From contig NZ_KV917381.1 in NCBI RefSeq assembly GCF_002019795.1, positions 2,636,068-2,700,067 on the forward strand: DNA of 64,000 nucleotides. The letters run 5' to 3'. The translations under genes and the position numbers were made by a program. Shown here piece by piece: positions 39,643-48,542 of this stretch. The stretch is from Bacillus alkalicellulosilyticus. GTDB taxonomy: Bacteria > Bacillota > Bacilli > Bacillales > Bacillaceae_F. The notes under the pieces were generated by a model. The model worked only from the letters and a program-made list of their open reading frames with translations. It was not told where the DNA came from and ran no database searches. Within the stretch, counting starts at the first letter, position 1. Each line of letters opens with the position of its first letter.

Positions 39643-40935
39643 TTAATGATGAGCGTGAGCGTCTTCTCCTGATGCAGGAACAATCTCTAATTTCTCATCA
39701 ATGATTCCTTGAGTAGTAAAAGAAAGAACCGACATATCTCCTAACAAATAGCCGTGATTATATGGACCTTCTGTCGGATCAGTGACAAACGCTGGTTTCA
39801 CAGTTGCTAAATAGTGATATATAGAGGTGGTAACCTTGTCACCTTCTTCAATCCATAACATCGGTGTATGCTTTCCGAGATGGGCAAAAGGCGCTGCCGC
39901 AATCGCTAACTCTGGTAAATCTAGCGGTGCAAAAACGAATCCATGACCTGGCTTAGTTATTCCCCACCCAAAGTTTGTGTTGTTGTTTTTATAGGTTGCA
40001 AAGGCTATTGCTTGGTCAACTGGATTTTCTCCATCAATTCGAATCACCGTACCAAACGACTCTAATTCTGATAATACCTCAGGACCAATAATAGACTCTG
40101 GCCCTACCACATACATCATTGCATTTGAATTTCTTTTTTCTAGCGCTGCTTTTGTTTCCTCTGGAATCCCTTGAGAATCAACATATAGAATGGATTCATT
40201 CATATGAGCAATCCAATTTCCAACTGGCACGGAGTAAGGTTTAGCTTCTTCCTCAAGCGAGCCAATAATTACTTCATTTGTGTAGGAACCGATAATTGAT
40301 GCAAAATATTCATCAATGACGGATGCAAATTCTGCAGGATGAGCGGCTGATACCTGTTCTGTTTCATACTCTTTTAGTTTATCCAATTCGCTAGCATCGA
40401 TGTCACCTATCACGATTACTTCTGTGCCATTGACATTTCCCTTAGGCTGTAACCGATTCAATTCCTGAAGTACTTCTTCAGAAATCGACTCATCAAAGTA
40501 AAGAAGGGGGCCATCGTTCGGGTGATGAACAAGTGTTAACGCTGCTAGTGAATAACGCCACTCTTGTAATGGAGCCAGTATAACTGTGCCCGGTTGATTC
40601 TGTTCATGAGTAGCTGGCCAAACCGTTTGCGAAACAATGACTGACATTGTAATTGGGTCATTTTCAGCTAATCTTGTTGTGTTTTTTGTACTGGAAACAA
40701 GTAATCCATTACCAGCTTGGTCATTCATGTTTGAAGGAGGTTGCTGCGCTTCTTGTTCTACAGCTTCTCGATTCACAAAACTAATCTCACGATGATGTTC
40801 ATGTTCTGAATGGTCGTGTTCATCCACTTCTTCTATTTCTTCATTTTGTTGATGATCTTCATGGGCATTATTTGTACAAGCTACCAATAATGATGCAAAA
40901 ACTAATATAAAAAATGGTAGTAATAACTTTTTCAT
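39643..40935 (-). CDS. His-rich lipoprotein with cell-wall-binding-repeat-2-like fold
   Basis: 430 residues from ATG 40935 (TTG 40941 possible). Signal peptide with lipobox LVAC. A histidine/acid-rich segment follows (EDHQQNEEIEEVDEHDHSEH), and the C-terminus ends DAHAHH, both likely to bind metal ions. The body resembles the PF04122 cell-wall-binding repeat: TTRLAENDPITMSVIVSQTVWP, then repeated Rossmann-like V-I-G motifs (VIVIGDID, MMYVVGPESII). Such lipoproteins occur on the outer face and may deliver metals or bind wall polymers. Second gene of the operon. Confidence 0.75.
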   Translation of the reverse strand: MKKLLLPFFILVFASLLVACTNNAHEDHQQNEEIEEVDEHDHSEHEHHREISFVNREAVEQEAQQPPSNMNDQAGNGLLVSSTKNTTRLAENDPITMSVIVSQTVWPATHEQNQPGTVILAPLQEWRYSLAALTLVHHPNDGPLLYFDESISEEVLQELNRLQPKGNVNGTEVIVIGDIDASELDKLKEYETEQVSAAHPAEFASVIDEYFASIIGSYTNEVIIGSLEEEAKPYSVPVGNWIAHMNESILYVDSQGIPEETKAALEKRNSNAMMYVVGPESIIGPEVLSELESFGTVIRIDGENPVDQAIAFATYKNNNTNFGWGITKPGHGFVFAPLDLPELAIAAAPFAHLGKHTPMLWIEEGDKVTTSIYHYLATVKPAFVTDPTEGPYNHGYLLGDMSVLSFTTQGIIDEKLEIVPASGEDAHAHH

Positions 40936-40952
40936 GTTCAATACCTACTTCC

Positions 40953-41867
40953 TTATAAGTTGGGCTTTCCTTTTTGAACAACAGCGTTCCACGAGTGTCC
41001 ACCATCAGTTGTAATATAAATGGAGTCATCCATCGTACCAACCGCAATCACATCTCGATTAGAAGAGTGAACAGCTATTGAAACGATTTGACCTTGAATT
41101 GGTTCCGTTTCAAACGGCTCCCAGGTTGCTCCGAAATCTGTGCTTGTCATTAATCCCTCTATCCCACCGATTCCGTAGGCAAGCAACGTCTCTTGGTCTA
41201 AGTGGTCTACTGCAACCATTCCTAGATTACGATTTAACGGAACCCATTCTTGTCCACCATCTTTTGATTCGTACAATCCATCTCGGAAGCTTCCTAATAA
41301 ATGATAGGGATCCAATGAATTCGAAATAAATACAAACCAATGGTTAGGGTCAATTTGAACATTGCCATCCATGATTGTCCATGTCAATCCCGCATCTGTA
41401 GATTGATATATTTTAGCGTCTAATGAATCGAGTCCATAGATAACATCAGAATTAAATTCATTGACTTCGATTAAATGAAAATCAACTTCCCCGTATAAAG
41501 AATGAGTTTCCCATGTTTCTCCTTTTGTATCACTCACTAACACCCCTAATGGATTTTTCATCCCTGAGCGCTTGTCGGGGTGACCGCTTGAAATTAATCT
41601 ATTGTCAGGCGTAATGGATAAGCCCATAAAGTCATGACGTTCATTTATATCACCTTGCCATTGCATGCCTTCATCCAGTTTTACTTTAAGCACACCATGA
41701 TGTGTCCCTACATAAAGAGTTGCTTCTTCTTCACGGTCAAAAGCAAGGTCATGAATATGAAATACACTTTCTACTGCACGCTCATTTTCGATTTCTCCTT
41801 CAAGCTCACTTCCATTACATCCGGTAAGTAAAACAATAATAAATACTGCAAATACGAATCGTTTCAT
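40953..41867 (-). CDS. BNR/sortilin-like beta-propeller lipoprotein
   Basis: 304 residues from ATG 41867 (GGAGG six bases upstream). Signal peptide with lipobox LTGC. The mature part opens with a characteristic HIHDLAFD strand and then has propeller repeats with Asp-box motifs: SDTKGETWE, STDAGLTWT, SKDGGQEWV, STDFGATWE and TTDGGHSWN. This corresponds to the family annotated in Bacillales as F510_1955-type glycosyl-hydrolase-like, though enzyme activity is unproven. It is followed by the His-rich lipoprotein after 17 bases, so the two form one operon. Confidence 0.82.
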   Translation of the reverse strand: MKRFVFAVFIIVLLTGCNGSELEGEIENERAVESVFHIHDLAFDREEEATLYVGTHHGVLKVKLDEGMQWQGDINERHDFMGLSITPDNRLISSGHPDKRSGMKNPLGVLVSDTKGETWETHSLYGEVDFHLIEVNEFNSDVIYGLDSLDAKIYQSTDAGLTWTIMDGNVQIDPNHWFVFISNSLDPYHLLGSFRDGLYESKDGGQEWVPLNRNLGMVAVDHLDQETLLAYGIGGIEGLMTSTDFGATWEPFETEPIQGQIVSIAVHSSNRDVIAVGTMDDSIYITTDGGHSWNAVVQKGKPNL

Positions 41868-41948
41868 CTCCAACCTCCTCTTTGTTACATAGTATCGAAA
41901 AACTGTGAAAAAAATATGAAGGAATTTGAAGATGTTTATCTAAATGTT

Positions 41949-41977
41949 TTGTATAGAAAATAATTATTGCTTATGAT
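41949..41977 (+). promoter_or_regulatory. Sigma-A-type promoter of the phosphatase operon
   Basis: TTGTAT (41949-41954) and TATGAT (41972-41977) with a 17-base spacer, 67 bases before the start at 42044. Confidence 0.6.
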
Positions 41978-42043
41978 GTAGTAATTTAATACTATTACTT
42001 TAAGGATATTATTTATACCATAGACTTATTAGAGGGTGGATGC

Positions 42044-43690
42044 ATGTTAAAAAATATTAAAGAAATGGTTGAAAATTTTTCACCTTCCACTTTGTATTCA
42101 TCAAAGCTAGAAGAAATGTCGAGGCTAACTGAATTATATCAACTCTATATTGTTGATACTGAACAGGAAGAAGAGTTTGACCATATTACTACATTGATTC
42201 GTGACGTCTTTACAGTTCCTGTTGTATTAATTAGTTTAATTACTGAGGACCGTCAATGGATTAAATCCTGTGTGGGTATTAACATAAAAGAAATAATGAG
42301 AGATGATTCTATCTGTCAACATGTAATTGCCGATAAAAAAGCAATTATTATTGAAAATATGGAGAATGATACTCGATTTAAAAACCATCCTATAGCTATA
42401 GAACATAATATATACTTTTATGTAAGTGTTCCTTTAACGACTAGTAAAGGAAATATAATAGGTACATTATGTATAGGTGACCACAAGCCAAAGTCATTTA
42501 CAAATCATCAATTACAACTACTCGAATCCTTTTCCGGGTTAGTTGTACAAGAAATCGAAAAGAGATATGCCTTACTTGTGGAAGCAAAGTGGAAAGATAA
42601 GTTGTTACAAGAGAACAGAAGATATTTAAGTTTAGTCAATAACCTACAAGATGTTGTAATTCAAACAGACGAACAAGGAAATATATCATTCCTTGCCCCT
42701 GCATGGGAAGACTTAATGGGGTATACTGTTGAAGAAACCTTGAACCAATCTTTTTTAAACTTTGTTTCAACAGCTAACCGAGACCATTTTTCTAAACTAT
42801 TTTCAAATCTGGTCGAACGAAAAGCTGACAACTTTAAGCAAGTGGTTCAATATATCACGAAAAGTGGCAAGAAGAAATGGTTGCGTCTCGTCTTTTCCTT
42901 TATATACGATAAAAACAAAGAATTTTTAGGGACGATTGGCACATTATCCGATCTTACGGACTTAGTAGAATTAGAAAATGAAAGACAAAAAGACCGAGAT
43001 TTAGCTAAAAAAGTTCAATTATCGGTTACGAGCAACCCAATCCACCATCCATCGTTTAAAATAGATTGTGAATACCATTCTTCATTAGACTTGTCTGGTG
43101 ATATGTACTATTGGGTACAAATTGATGAAGGGAAATACGGTGTTATTTTAGTCGATGTGATGGGTCATGGAATTGCAAGTTCACTTGTAAGTATGTCCAT
43201 TCGGTCCTTGCTTCATGGACTGTTTAAGAAAGTACAAGACCCAGTTTTAATTTATAAAGAGCTTAATCGTCATATCCATACACTTCTTAATAGCCCAGAT
43301 GGAATCATCAGTTATTTTACAGCGATGATTATATACATTGATACAAACAACAAGCGAGTTGAGTTTGTAAATGCTGGTCATCCTAAAGGATTAATGCAGG
43401 TTGACGATACACTTCCGCATATTATGGATAAAGGTAGTCTTCCTATTGGCCTCATGGAACATCCTCCTATTGAAAAAGGAATCATCTGTTATCCAGAAGA
43501 TGCAACCATTCTTATTTATACAGATGGGTTAGGGGATATTATAGGTGATGATGTAAATCAAAAGCTGTTACTATGTTTGAAAGAATATAAAAAGACAACA
43601 AAAACACTAAGTCGTTATGTCCTTGATTCAGTTGAACTTCCAGATAAATTACCTGATGATTTGTGTGTTATTTCCATTGAGCTAAATTAA
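42044..43690 (+). CDS. GAF-PAS-PP2C phosphatase (SpoIIE/RsbU-type)
   Basis: 548 residues. GAF domain ~25-175 (FDHITTLIRDVFTVPVVLIS ... LCIGDH), PAS/PAC ~195-315 (VVIQTDEQGNISFLAPAWEDLMGYT), and a SpoIIE-type PP2C domain ~320-548 with metal-binding aspartates in LSGDMYYW, ILVDVMGHGIAS, NAGHPKGLM and ILIYTDGL. No membrane segment. It would dephosphorylate the STAS protein encoded two genes downstream. GAF suggests a small cytosolic ligand, and PAS perhaps redox or light. First gene of a three-gene operon. Confidence 0.9.
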   Translation: MLKNIKEMVENFSPSTLYSSKLEEMSRLTELYQLYIVDTEQEEEFDHITTLIRDVFTVPVVLISLITEDRQWIKSCVGINIKEIMRDDSICQHVIADKKAIIIENMENDTRFKNHPIAIEHNIYFYVSVPLTTSKGNIIGTLCIGDHKPKSFTNHQLQLLESFSGLVVQEIEKRYALLVEAKWKDKLLQENRRYLSLVNNLQDVVIQTDEQGNISFLAPAWEDLMGYTVEETLNQSFLNFVSTANRDHFSKLFSNLVERKADNFKQVVQYITKSGKKKWLRLVFSFIYDKNKEFLGTIGTLSDLTDLVELENERQKDRDLAKKVQLSVTSNPIHHPSFKIDCEYHSSLDLSGDMYYWVQIDEGKYGVILVDVMGHGIASSLVSMSIRSLLHGLFKKVQDPVLIYKELNRHIHTLLNSPDGIISYFTAMIIYIDTNNKRVEFVNAGHPKGLMQVDDTLPHIMDKGSLPIGLMEHPPIEKGIICYPEDATILIYTDGLGDIIGDDVNQKLLLCLKEYKKTTKTLSRYVLDSVELPDKLPDDLCVISIELN

Positions 43691-43715
43691 TCATTTCAAG
43701 TAAGGAGTAAAAATT

Positions 43716-44138
43716 ATGACAAATATTTTAGATATTGAGATTACATATATACCCCCCAAAATGGAACTCGAAGATGTTATGAATCAAATTCATGACTCCT
43801 TTTCATCGACTCCCTTTTATTTTACAGAAGATTTTTGTTTCGCAGTTCGAGAAGCACTTATCAATAGCCTAGAAGCATCAAAGGGACTTTCTGCAGAAAA
43901 TCAAATGATTTTCATCCATGCGACTTATGATAACAATGAAGCTGTCGTCGAGATTAGTGAATTAGGTAAACCTTTTGATGAAAACCGGATTAATTTTTCA
44001 AAAGAAACAACATTTGAAGACGTTCTTTATGAAGAAAGAGGCAGAGGATTATTATTTATAAACTTGTTTACCGATGAATTTACGTTCACTCAAAATTACG
44101 AAGGCTTAAAAATCTTCACGCTACGAAAGAAGGGATAA
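43716..44138 (+). CDS. RsbW-like anti-sigma factor kinase/ATPase
   Basis: 140 residues. GHKL ATPase pattern: helix with N box CFAVREALINSLEASKGL, then VVEISELGKPFDE (D/G1 box) and EERGRGLLFINLFTDEF (G2). It belongs to the serine kinase/anti-sigma group that phosphorylates STAS antagonists. It lies 25 bases after the phosphatase and 6 before the STAS gene. No sigma factor gene is adjacent, so the target may be a chromosomally distant sigma factor or another output protein. Confidence 0.87.
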   Translation: MTNILDIEITYIPPKMELEDVMNQIHDSFSSTPFYFTEDFCFAVREALINSLEASKGLSAENQMIFIHATYDNNEAVVEISELGKPFDENRINFSKETTFEDVLYEERGRGLLFINLFTDEFTFTQNYEGLKIFTLRKKG

Positions 44139-44144
44139 TTAAAA

Positions 44145-44498
44145 ATGGCAAAAGCATCAGTTGAAATTAATACGATTGAAGTTGAAAATAAACAAGTAAA
44201 AGTAGTCGGAATAAATGGACAGCTAGTGTATGAGACTGCCGAAGATGTTAGAAATACTTTCTCAACCATTACAAATGAAGATAATGGATATATCCTAAAC
44301 ATATCTGACGTAGAGCGTTTAGATAGTACTGGAATCGGTGTCCTTGTTACGTTCGCTAAACGTTTCGGAAACGAAAAGTCTGTCGTTGTTTGTTCAAATG
44401 AAAGCATCAAAAAATTGCTTCTCATTGCAAAACTAGACCTTCTTTTCTCGATAGTAAATACTGACCAAGAAGCAGAACAACAATTAAAAAACATGTAA
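44145..44498 (+). CDS. STAS-domain anti-sigma factor antagonist (SpoIIAA/RsbV-like)
   Basis: 117 residues. STAS fold with the phosphorylatable Ser in DVERLDSTGIGVLV and a preceding GYILNISDV strand. In the dephosphorylated form it would bind the RsbW-like kinase and release its partner. It completes a partner-switching module of phosphatase, kinase and antagonist. A family B terminator follows 4 bases after the stop. Confidence 0.9.
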   Translation: MAKASVEINTIEVENKQVKVVGINGQLVYETAEDVRNTFSTITNEDNGYILNISDVERLDSTGIGVLVTFAKRFGNEKSVVVCSNESIKKLLLIAKLDLLFSIVNTDQEAEQQLKNM

Positions 44499-44501
44499 AA
44501 T

Positions 44502-44554
44502 AAAGAGGTTGAGACAAAAGGTAATAAACCAACCTTTTGTCTCAACCTCTTTTT
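44502..44554. repeat. Family B palindrome/bidirectional terminator
   Basis: AAAGAGGTTGAGACAAAAGGT and ACCTTTTGTCTCAACCTCTTT pair perfectly over 21 bp and end in TTTTT. It lies between the STAS gene (+) and the LtaS-like gene (-). Confidence 0.92.
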
Positions 44555-44574
44555 ACTATCTTCTTCATATCTAC

Positions 44575-46431
44575 TCACTTCGGTGCAGCAAACCTTAGTA
44601 AATCGCCTAGCACGACCCTATCTGAATAAGCCAGATGTTCTTCTGCTTCTTTCATTTTTCGACTGCAATTAAGCGGGTCTAGTTCGGCACCGTCTCTTTT
44701 ACGGTAACAAACACCTCTTGTTTGAACATTGTATTCTGTGACATGACTACCATCACGAAGAACAACAAAGGACTCACGATTCGGTGAAAAAAGGTCAGAA
44801 CCAAAATGTACATAATTCTTTGTTGAAAGACCGACTAAATGCATGATTGTTGGCTTAAGGTCAATTTGACCGGATACCGTATTCTTAACTTCATTGTCGC
44901 GATGACCAGGGATGTGGATGTATAATGGGACGCGTTGCAATTGAACGGTATCAAATGGTGTAATTTCCTCTTTTTCTAGATACATACTCATTGCTCTATT
45001 ATGGTTTTCTGAAATTCCATAGTGGTCCCCATAAATGATAAAAATAGAATTTTCATAGATTCCTTCTTCTTTAAGTCTATCGAAGAAATGCTCAAATGCC
45101 ATATCCATATATCGAACCGTTGGGAAATATCTATTTAGTGTACGACTATTTGAATGATATTCCGGAATGAGCCTATCCTCTTCTCCAAGCTCAAAAGGAA
45201 AATGGTTCGTTAATGTAATTAGTTTTGTATAATAAGGTTCAGGTTGATTTTTCAATAAGTCAATAGATTGTTCAAAGAAATCGTAATCCTTTAACCCCCA
45301 GCCAACTGAATTCTCATCATGAACATCATAATATTCGATATCATAAAAATGATCATACCCCAGAGAATTGTACATTAAATCTCGATTCCAAAAACTCCTA
45401 TTATTGGCATGCATAACCGATGTAAAATACCCATGCTTCCCTAGTGTTTCTGGCAAAGCTTGGTACTCATTTCCTGAATGAGTAAAGAACACCGCACCAC
45501 TACTTCTTCCAAATAACGAAGTATCTAATAAAAACTCAGAATCTGACGTTTTCCCTTGTGCCGTTTGATGATAAAAATTATCAAAGTAATAGCTATCTTC
45601 AATTAATCGATTCAAAAACGGTGTCACTTCTTCACCGTACAGTGTATTATTAATCACAAATGTTTGTAGTGACTCAAGTGAAATGACGATAACATTTTTT
45701 CCCTCCGCTATACCAAACAACTCAGGATCTGGCGGGAGTTCTTTTGATTTGGTATACTGCTTAACCTCAAGTATATCTGAACTTTCAGCAAACACCCGTT
45801 GTGCTTTTGTGCTTGTTTGCATCACTGCATCATACACATGATAATTAAATGTTCCAATGTATTGAACTAACATTTCACGGTCAAATGATCTTGTTAATAA
45901 TTGAGGTCGTTCAATTTGAGCCAGCGTGATATTTGTGAAAAATATCCCTGTTGCTAAAACAGCCATAACGACAGGTTCCCATTTCTTCTTCGGTACAATA
46001 GATACCTTTTTAGCTAAAATAAGGTATGTAAGAAGCAAGACGTCAGCAAATAACAATACATCAACAAACCTCGCAAGCTCAATCACACTGCCCGATATAT
46101 CTTTTGCGTTACTTGTTTGAAATAACACAGGTAAGGTTAAAAAATCGGAAAAAAACCGATAGTAAAGTAAGTTAAAGTATAAAACACACGTTGATAGAAA
46201 ACTTATCACGACAATCATCGTATTTCTATTTTTATATCCAAAAAATAAACAAAAACCAAAAAGAATCATCGCTGAACTAAGGGGATTTATAAATAGTAAA
46301 AATTCTTGAACTGTGTTTGTTGTATTGATTTTAAACCCGACTTTGTATAGGATATATGTTTTGAACCATAGCATTACTATCGCTATTAGCATTAATTGTG
46401 ACCGACTAAATAAAGCTTTTACTTTCTCCAT
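44575..46431 (-). CDS. Lipoteichoic-acid-synthase-family phosphoglycerol transferase
   Basis: 618 residues. Five N-terminal membrane helices (~1-185), a linker, then an extracellular sulfatase-type domain. Catalytic features: ISLESLQTFVI (metal Glu), nucleophilic Thr in AQGKTSDSEF, and FIIYGDHYGI (Asp-His). LtaS proteins polymerise glycerol phosphate from phosphatidylglycerol onto a glycolipid anchor. Bacilli often have several paralogues, so it may be a primase or a stress-induced synthase rather than the main one. Single gene. Confidence 0.92.
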   Translation of the reverse strand: MEKVKALFSRSQLMLIAIVMLWFKTYILYKVGFKINTTNTVQEFLLFINPLSSAMILFGFCLFFGYKNRNTMIVVISFLSTCVLYFNLLYYRFFSDFLTLPVLFQTSNAKDISGSVIELARFVDVLLFADVLLLTYLILAKKVSIVPKKKWEPVVMAVLATGIFFTNITLAQIERPQLLTRSFDREMLVQYIGTFNYHVYDAVMQTSTKAQRVFAESSDILEVKQYTKSKELPPDPELFGIAEGKNVIVISLESLQTFVINNTLYGEEVTPFLNRLIEDSYYFDNFYHQTAQGKTSDSEFLLDTSLFGRSSGAVFFTHSGNEYQALPETLGKHGYFTSVMHANNRSFWNRDLMYNSLGYDHFYDIEYYDVHDENSVGWGLKDYDFFEQSIDLLKNQPEPYYTKLITLTNHFPFELGEEDRLIPEYHSNSRTLNRYFPTVRYMDMAFEHFFDRLKEEGIYENSIFIIYGDHYGISENHNRAMSMYLEKEEITPFDTVQLQRVPLYIHIPGHRDNEVKNTVSGQIDLKPTIMHLVGLSTKNYVHFGSDLFSPNRESFVVLRDGSHVTEYNVQTRGVCYRKRDGAELDPLNCSRKMKEAEEHLAYSDRVVLGDLLRFAAPK

Positions 46432-46628
46432 TAATTCTCTTTCCTCTCTTGCCTTACATTTTCTGTATCTGTATTAATATATTAATCTCTTTTCTTAAGA
46501 AGTCAATGCTTTTTTTCAATGTACTTAACCGAATATTCTTAAATGCAACCATTAAAAGTTTGGATATTCCTCTTCTTTACATCATATAAATTGGAGGGAA
46601 TGTTATCTAAAAACAAAAAGGAGGAAAA

Positions 46629-46649
46629 ATGTCGCATAACCTAGAATAA
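46629..46649 (+). other. Six-codon leader ORF before the DUF4870 gene
   Basis: AAAAGGAGGAAAA precedes ATG TCG CAT AAC CTA GAA TAA. The site is strong and the peptide (MSHNLE) very short. The stop lies 21 bases before the DUF4870 start, which has its own AGGAGGTGA. It might influence translation of that gene. Function unproven. Confidence 0.3.
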
Positions 46650-46670
46650 TCTTTAGTAGGAGGTGATTTT

Positions 46671-46991
46671 ATGTCTGAAAAAGACGAAAGAATGTTTGCA
46701 ATGCTTATATATGTGATAAGTTTTTTCACTGCACTTATTGGACCGCTCGTAATTTGGTTACTTAAAAAAGATGAATCAGAATTTATTGATTACCATGGTC
46801 GAGAGTACTTTAACTTTTTCATTTCCTATATTATTTATGGAGTCATCGCAAGCATCCTAATATTACTCCTTGTAGGCTTACTCATACTACCAATTATAGG
46901 GGTAGCAGCACTGATATTTACCATTTTAGCAGCAGTAAAGGCCTATGAAGGTGAAAGATATCGAATCCCGTTCATATTTAGATTTTTATAA
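46671..46991 (+). CDS. DUF4870 small membrane protein
   Basis: 106 residues, AGGAGGTGA before ATG. Three hydrophobic helices and the family signature: a charged N-terminus DERMFAMLIYVISFFTALIG, FIDYHGREYFNFFISY between helices 1 and 2, and a C-terminal AAVKAYEGERYRIPF. DUF4870 proteins are common and of unknown function. A strong bidirectional hairpin follows. Confidence 0.85.
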   Translation: MSEKDERMFAMLIYVISFFTALIGPLVIWLLKKDESEFIDYHGREYFNFFISYIIYGVIASILILLLVGLLILPIIGVAALIFTILAAVKAYEGERYRIPFIFRFL

Positions 46992-46996
46992 GGTTT

Positions 46997-47062
46997 AAAA
47001 GCAATGAGACTTATTTCTTCGCTTTAGCTATATTAGCGAAGAATTTAGACCATTGCTTTTTT
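46997..47062. terminator. Bidirectional terminator
   Basis: Outer stem AAAAGCAATG/CATTGCTTTT and inner stem TTCTTCGCT/AGCGAAGAA, with TTTTTT on the plus side. It separates the DUF4870 gene (+) and the CapA-like gene (-). Confidence 0.85.
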
Positions 47063-47095
47063 ACTATTCATAGACTAGCAATCTTTGAAACTTTT

Positions 47096-48295
47096 TTATT
47101 CAAATGAAAATAAAAGCTCTGGTACCCACTGATTCATGTGTTGTATTGTTTTATCATACCAATCATTCGCATTGGCTAAAATGCTATTATCGACTTCCTC
47201 CAATGGATATACTCTGTAATTTCTCCAATTTTGTTTAGATGCATAGGTAGGTATGAACCTTGGGTCTCGGATTGTTATCGTCGTTTCGTCCTTGAATGTT
47301 GTTTTTTCCACTTCAAGCCTAACAATTCCACCAACCTCTCGCTCAATCCCTTCCTGAGCTGCTAAGAAATTTCCTAATGAATATATGACAAATGTACTCT
47401 CACCAGAATCCGTTTCAATCCAATCAACTGGTTGGAGCACATGAGGATGATGACCAAGGATGATATTTGCTCCTGCATTTGCTACCTCATGAGCTATTCG
47501 TTTTTGTTCTTCATTTGGTAGAGGTTCATATTCATTTCCAAAATGTAAACTTACAACGACTACGTCTGCTTCTTGTCTCGCTCTTTTTATTTCATCCGTC
47601 ATATATTCTACATCAAGTAAATTGACTAAATATTCTTTTCCAGTAGGTATTGGAATTCCATTTGTCCCATACGTAAACGCTAAGAAAGCAAACGTAATAT
47701 CATTTCTTTCAATCGTACGTATCACCTGTTGGTCTTCAAATGATTCATAAGAACCCGTATATAACATCCCAATTTTATTCCAATGTGTAATCGCGTTTAT
47801 TATTGCTTGCTCGCCACGGTCTAATGTATGATTGTTTGCCGTAGAAACAATATCAACACCTGCGTCTTTTAAAGCATCTCCCACTTCATAAGGGCTATTA
47901 AAGTTTGGGTATCCAGATAACCCTAGTTCCACCCCACCAATAACCGTTTCTTGGTTTGCAAATGTAATATCGGCCTCTTCAAGAAGTGCCTTTACAGGGG
48001 CTAGCATAGGCTTAAAATCATAAGCTTCACCATCAAAAGCATCTGTGTACACTGAACTGTGGATTAAAACATCTCCAACAGCGGCTAATGTTGCTGTTGT
48101 TGTCACTGGTTCTACAATTGGTTCTGGTACTGGCTCTGTTTCTGTTCCCTCAACAACCGTTTCATGTAAAACCTTCGTTTGCTCTTGCTCAATTACGACT
48201 TCTGCAGTATCCTCCATCTTCACAAAAAAAAGCGCTGCAATTGCACCAAAAACAATACATATTCCGATAAGTTGAATGAAACGTGTAGTTTTCAA
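47096..48295 (-). CDS. CapA/PgsA-type poly-gamma-glutamate-associated protein
   Basis: 399 residues. N-terminal signal anchor (~8-26), a Glu/Val/Pro-rich linker (~30-65), then the metallophosphatase-like CapA domain: AAVGDVLIH, FANQETVIGG, STANNHTLDRG, VVSLHFGNEYEPLPNEEQ and ILGHHPHVLQP, with the usual Asp, Asn and His metal ligands. CapA in poly-gamma-glutamate operons anchors or exports the polymer, but no capB/capC genes are here. A stand-alone paralogue in wall metabolism is possible. Confidence 0.88.
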   Translation of the reverse strand: MKTTRFIQLIGICIVFGAIAALFFVKMEDTAEVVIEQEQTKVLHETVVEGTETEPVPEPIVEPVTTTATLAAVGDVLIHSSVYTDAFDGEAYDFKPMLAPVKALLEEADITFANQETVIGGVELGLSGYPNFNSPYEVGDALKDAGVDIVSTANNHTLDRGEQAIINAITHWNKIGMLYTGSYESFEDQQVIRTIERNDITFAFLAFTYGTNGIPIPTGKEYLVNLLDVEYMTDEIKRARQEADVVVVSLHFGNEYEPLPNEEQKRIAHEVANAGANIILGHHPHVLQPVDWIETDSGESTFVIYSLGNFLAAQEGIEREVGGIVRLEVEKTTFKDETTITIRDPRFIPTYASKQNWRNYRVYPLEEVDNSILANANDWYDKTIQHMNQWVPELLFSFE

Positions 48296-48492
48296 TTTTC
48301 TTCCTCAATTCTATTATATTATGACAATATCTTACATCAACTGGCAAGAAAATAGAAGTATTATACTTAAAATATATGAAAACCTAATATGCATTGAAAA
48401 AAAAAAGACTGCTCTTTACCATTTCTAATTACAGTATTATATGCTAATTATATCGGCGAACTTTTTTTCACTTTATACCTTATGTATTAAAA

Positions 48493-48532
48493 AGAGTGGG
48501 ACAAACGGTTGTTATACCTTTTGACTCACCCT
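48493..48532 (-). repeat. Family B variant terminating the transporter gene
   Basis: AGAGTGGGACAAACGGT and ACCTTTTGACTCACCCT pair with three mismatches, 10 bases after the stop at 48543. The stretch 48296-48490 otherwise shows nothing. Confidence 0.75.
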
Positions 48533-48542
48533 AATATCAACC

